A stretch of DNA of 6,724 nt from the NCBI GenBank assembly GCA_031289385.1, contig JAITPP010000134.1:1-6724 (forward strand). The letters run 5' to 3'. Below the pieces are notes generated by a model that ran no database searches, was not told the origin of the DNA, and saw only the letters and a list, made by a program, of their open reading frames with translations. The DNA is from Prevotellaceae bacterium. GTDB lineage: Bacteria; Bacteroidota; Bacteroidia; Bacteroidales; UBA932. Numbering within the stretch: the stretch's first letter is position 1; the number at the start of each line of letters is the position of its first letter. Positions 6,396 through 6,724 of this stretch are shown in pieces. Position numbers and translations under genes: made by a program.

Positions 6396-6414
6396 CCATT
6401 AACAATTAACCATT
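6366..6414 (-). repeat. Array D: heptamer tandem repeat in the divergent spacer
   Basis: Seven 7-bp units on the + strand: AGTGATT, AATAATT, AACCATT, AATCACT, AACCATT, AACAATT, AACCATT. Re-phased on the minus strand they read GGTTAAT, TGTTAAT, GGTTAGT, GATTAAT, GGTTAAT, TATTAAT, which are array B units plus NNTTAGT forms as in arrays A and C. This makes D a bridge between the unit families. It lies between divergent start codons, so unlike the others it is not at a gene 3' end. Confidence 0.8.
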
Positions 6415-6422
6415 ATTTTTTT

Positions 6423-6430
6423 TATCTTTG
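6423..6430 (+). promoter_or_regulatory. Bacteroidota-type -7 promoter box (TATCTTTG) for the RNA methyltransferase gene
   Basis: TATCTTTG is an exact match to the TAnnTTTG -7 consensus, placed 17 nt before the ATG at 6448. A transcription start a few bases after the box would leave a leader of roughly 10-14 nt. That leader is A-rich (ACAATAAA before the ATG), as expected in this phylum where A-richness replaces a Shine-Dalgarno site. No convincing -33 element is seen; the region is occupied by array D. Confidence 0.75.
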
Positions 6431-6447
6431 CACAAAAGTACAATAAA

Positions 6448-6724
6448 ATGAGCAAAAAAAAGCAAAATATTATCTTAAATAATGTTGAGATTGTCGATAT
6501 CGCCGCCGAAGGTAAGGCTATTGCTAAGATTGATGGAAAAATTATTTTTGTGCCTTATGCAATTCCCGGCAGCATTGTTGATGTGCAAATAGTGCGCAAA
6601 CAACGTAATTTTGTGGAAGGAAAAATAATAAATATTGTTAAACAATCCGATAAATTTGTTGATGCTTTTTGCGAACATTTTGGCGTTTGCGGCGGTTGCA
6701 AATGGCAAAATTTACCGTATAGCG
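6448..6724 (+). CDS. rlmD: 23S rRNA (uracil-5-)-methyltransferase, TrmA/RlmD family, N-terminal fragment
   Basis: The frame is open from the ATG at 6448 to the window end, giving the first 92 residues of a protein expected to be about 450-470 aa. The family uses SAM to make 5-methyluridine in RNA; RlmD (RumA) modifies 23S rRNA. Residues ~8-66 form a TRAM-type RNA-binding domain (NVEIVDIAAEGKAIAKIDGK, then IPGSIVDVQIVRKQRNFVEGKI). This is followed by C75-x5-C81-x2-C84 (CEHFGVCGGC), the first three cysteines of the [4Fe-4S] site known in E. coli RumA, then KWQNLPY. The SAM-binding and catalytic parts lie beyond the window. It could be an RlmC/RlmCD-type paralogue, since the N-terminus alone does not separate these. 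It has its own -7 box and diverges from the ydjM-like gene. Confidence 0.9.
   Translation, partial: MSKKKQNIILNNVEIVDIAAEGKAIAKIDGKIIFVPYAIPGSIVDVQIVRKQRNFVEGKIINIVKQSDKFVDAFCEHFGVCGGCKWQNLPYS

Noticed and set aside
6475..6708. Minus-strand open frame of 77 aa at the right end
   Set aside because: It is antisense to the well-supported N-terminus of the TrmA/RlmD-family gene and has no recognisable motif.
1..6724. Defence system, prophage or other mobile cargo
   Set aside because: All six genes belong to housekeeping or metabolic families, and there is no transposase, integrase, phage or toxin-antitoxin signature.

Overview
The window looks like chromosomal DNA from an AT-rich member of the Bacteroidota, most likely Bacteroidales-like. 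Three things point there: the C-terminus of a SusD/RagB outer-membrane lipoprotein, a large GH77 glucanotransferase with N-terminal starch-binding modules, and two copies of the phylum's TAnnTTTG promoter -7 box with no Shine-Dalgarno-like leader. I see no tRNA, rRNA, transposase, CRISPR array or phage gene.

Layout from left to right. The + strand opens with the last ~75 residues of a SusD-like protein. It converges on a minus-strand block that is transcribed from right to left: an M16 zinc peptidase, then a class I O-methyltransferase, then malQ, which starts 2 nt after the methyltransferase stop codon. Further right is a minus-strand YdjM-type membrane protein. It diverges from a + strand gene for a TrmA/RlmD-type RNA uracil methyltransferase, which is cut by the window end. 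Six genes are visible, two of them partial. Their jobs are ordinary: glycan uptake, maltose/glucan metabolism, proteolysis, methylation and RNA modification. They do not form one obvious pathway.

The striking feature is the spacers. Almost every intergenic stretch is built from 7-bp tandem units: 228-304, 352-407, 3682-3744, 4985-5027, 5106-5350 and 6366-6414. The units differ between arrays, but nearly all fit one loose heptamer, roughly NNTWART (W = A/T, R = A/G), on one strand or the other. The largest array holds 35 heptamers in perfect phase, mostly paired into 14-bp units. The arrays begin at, or run a few codons into, the 3' end of all four genes that end next to a spacer (susD-like, malQ, M16, ydjM-like). 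I regard this as the most unusual signal here. It may be a family of 7-bp-period intergenic elements tied to gene ends. Its function cannot be read from the sequence; stop-codon supply, transcript ends and slippage or recombination debris are all possible.
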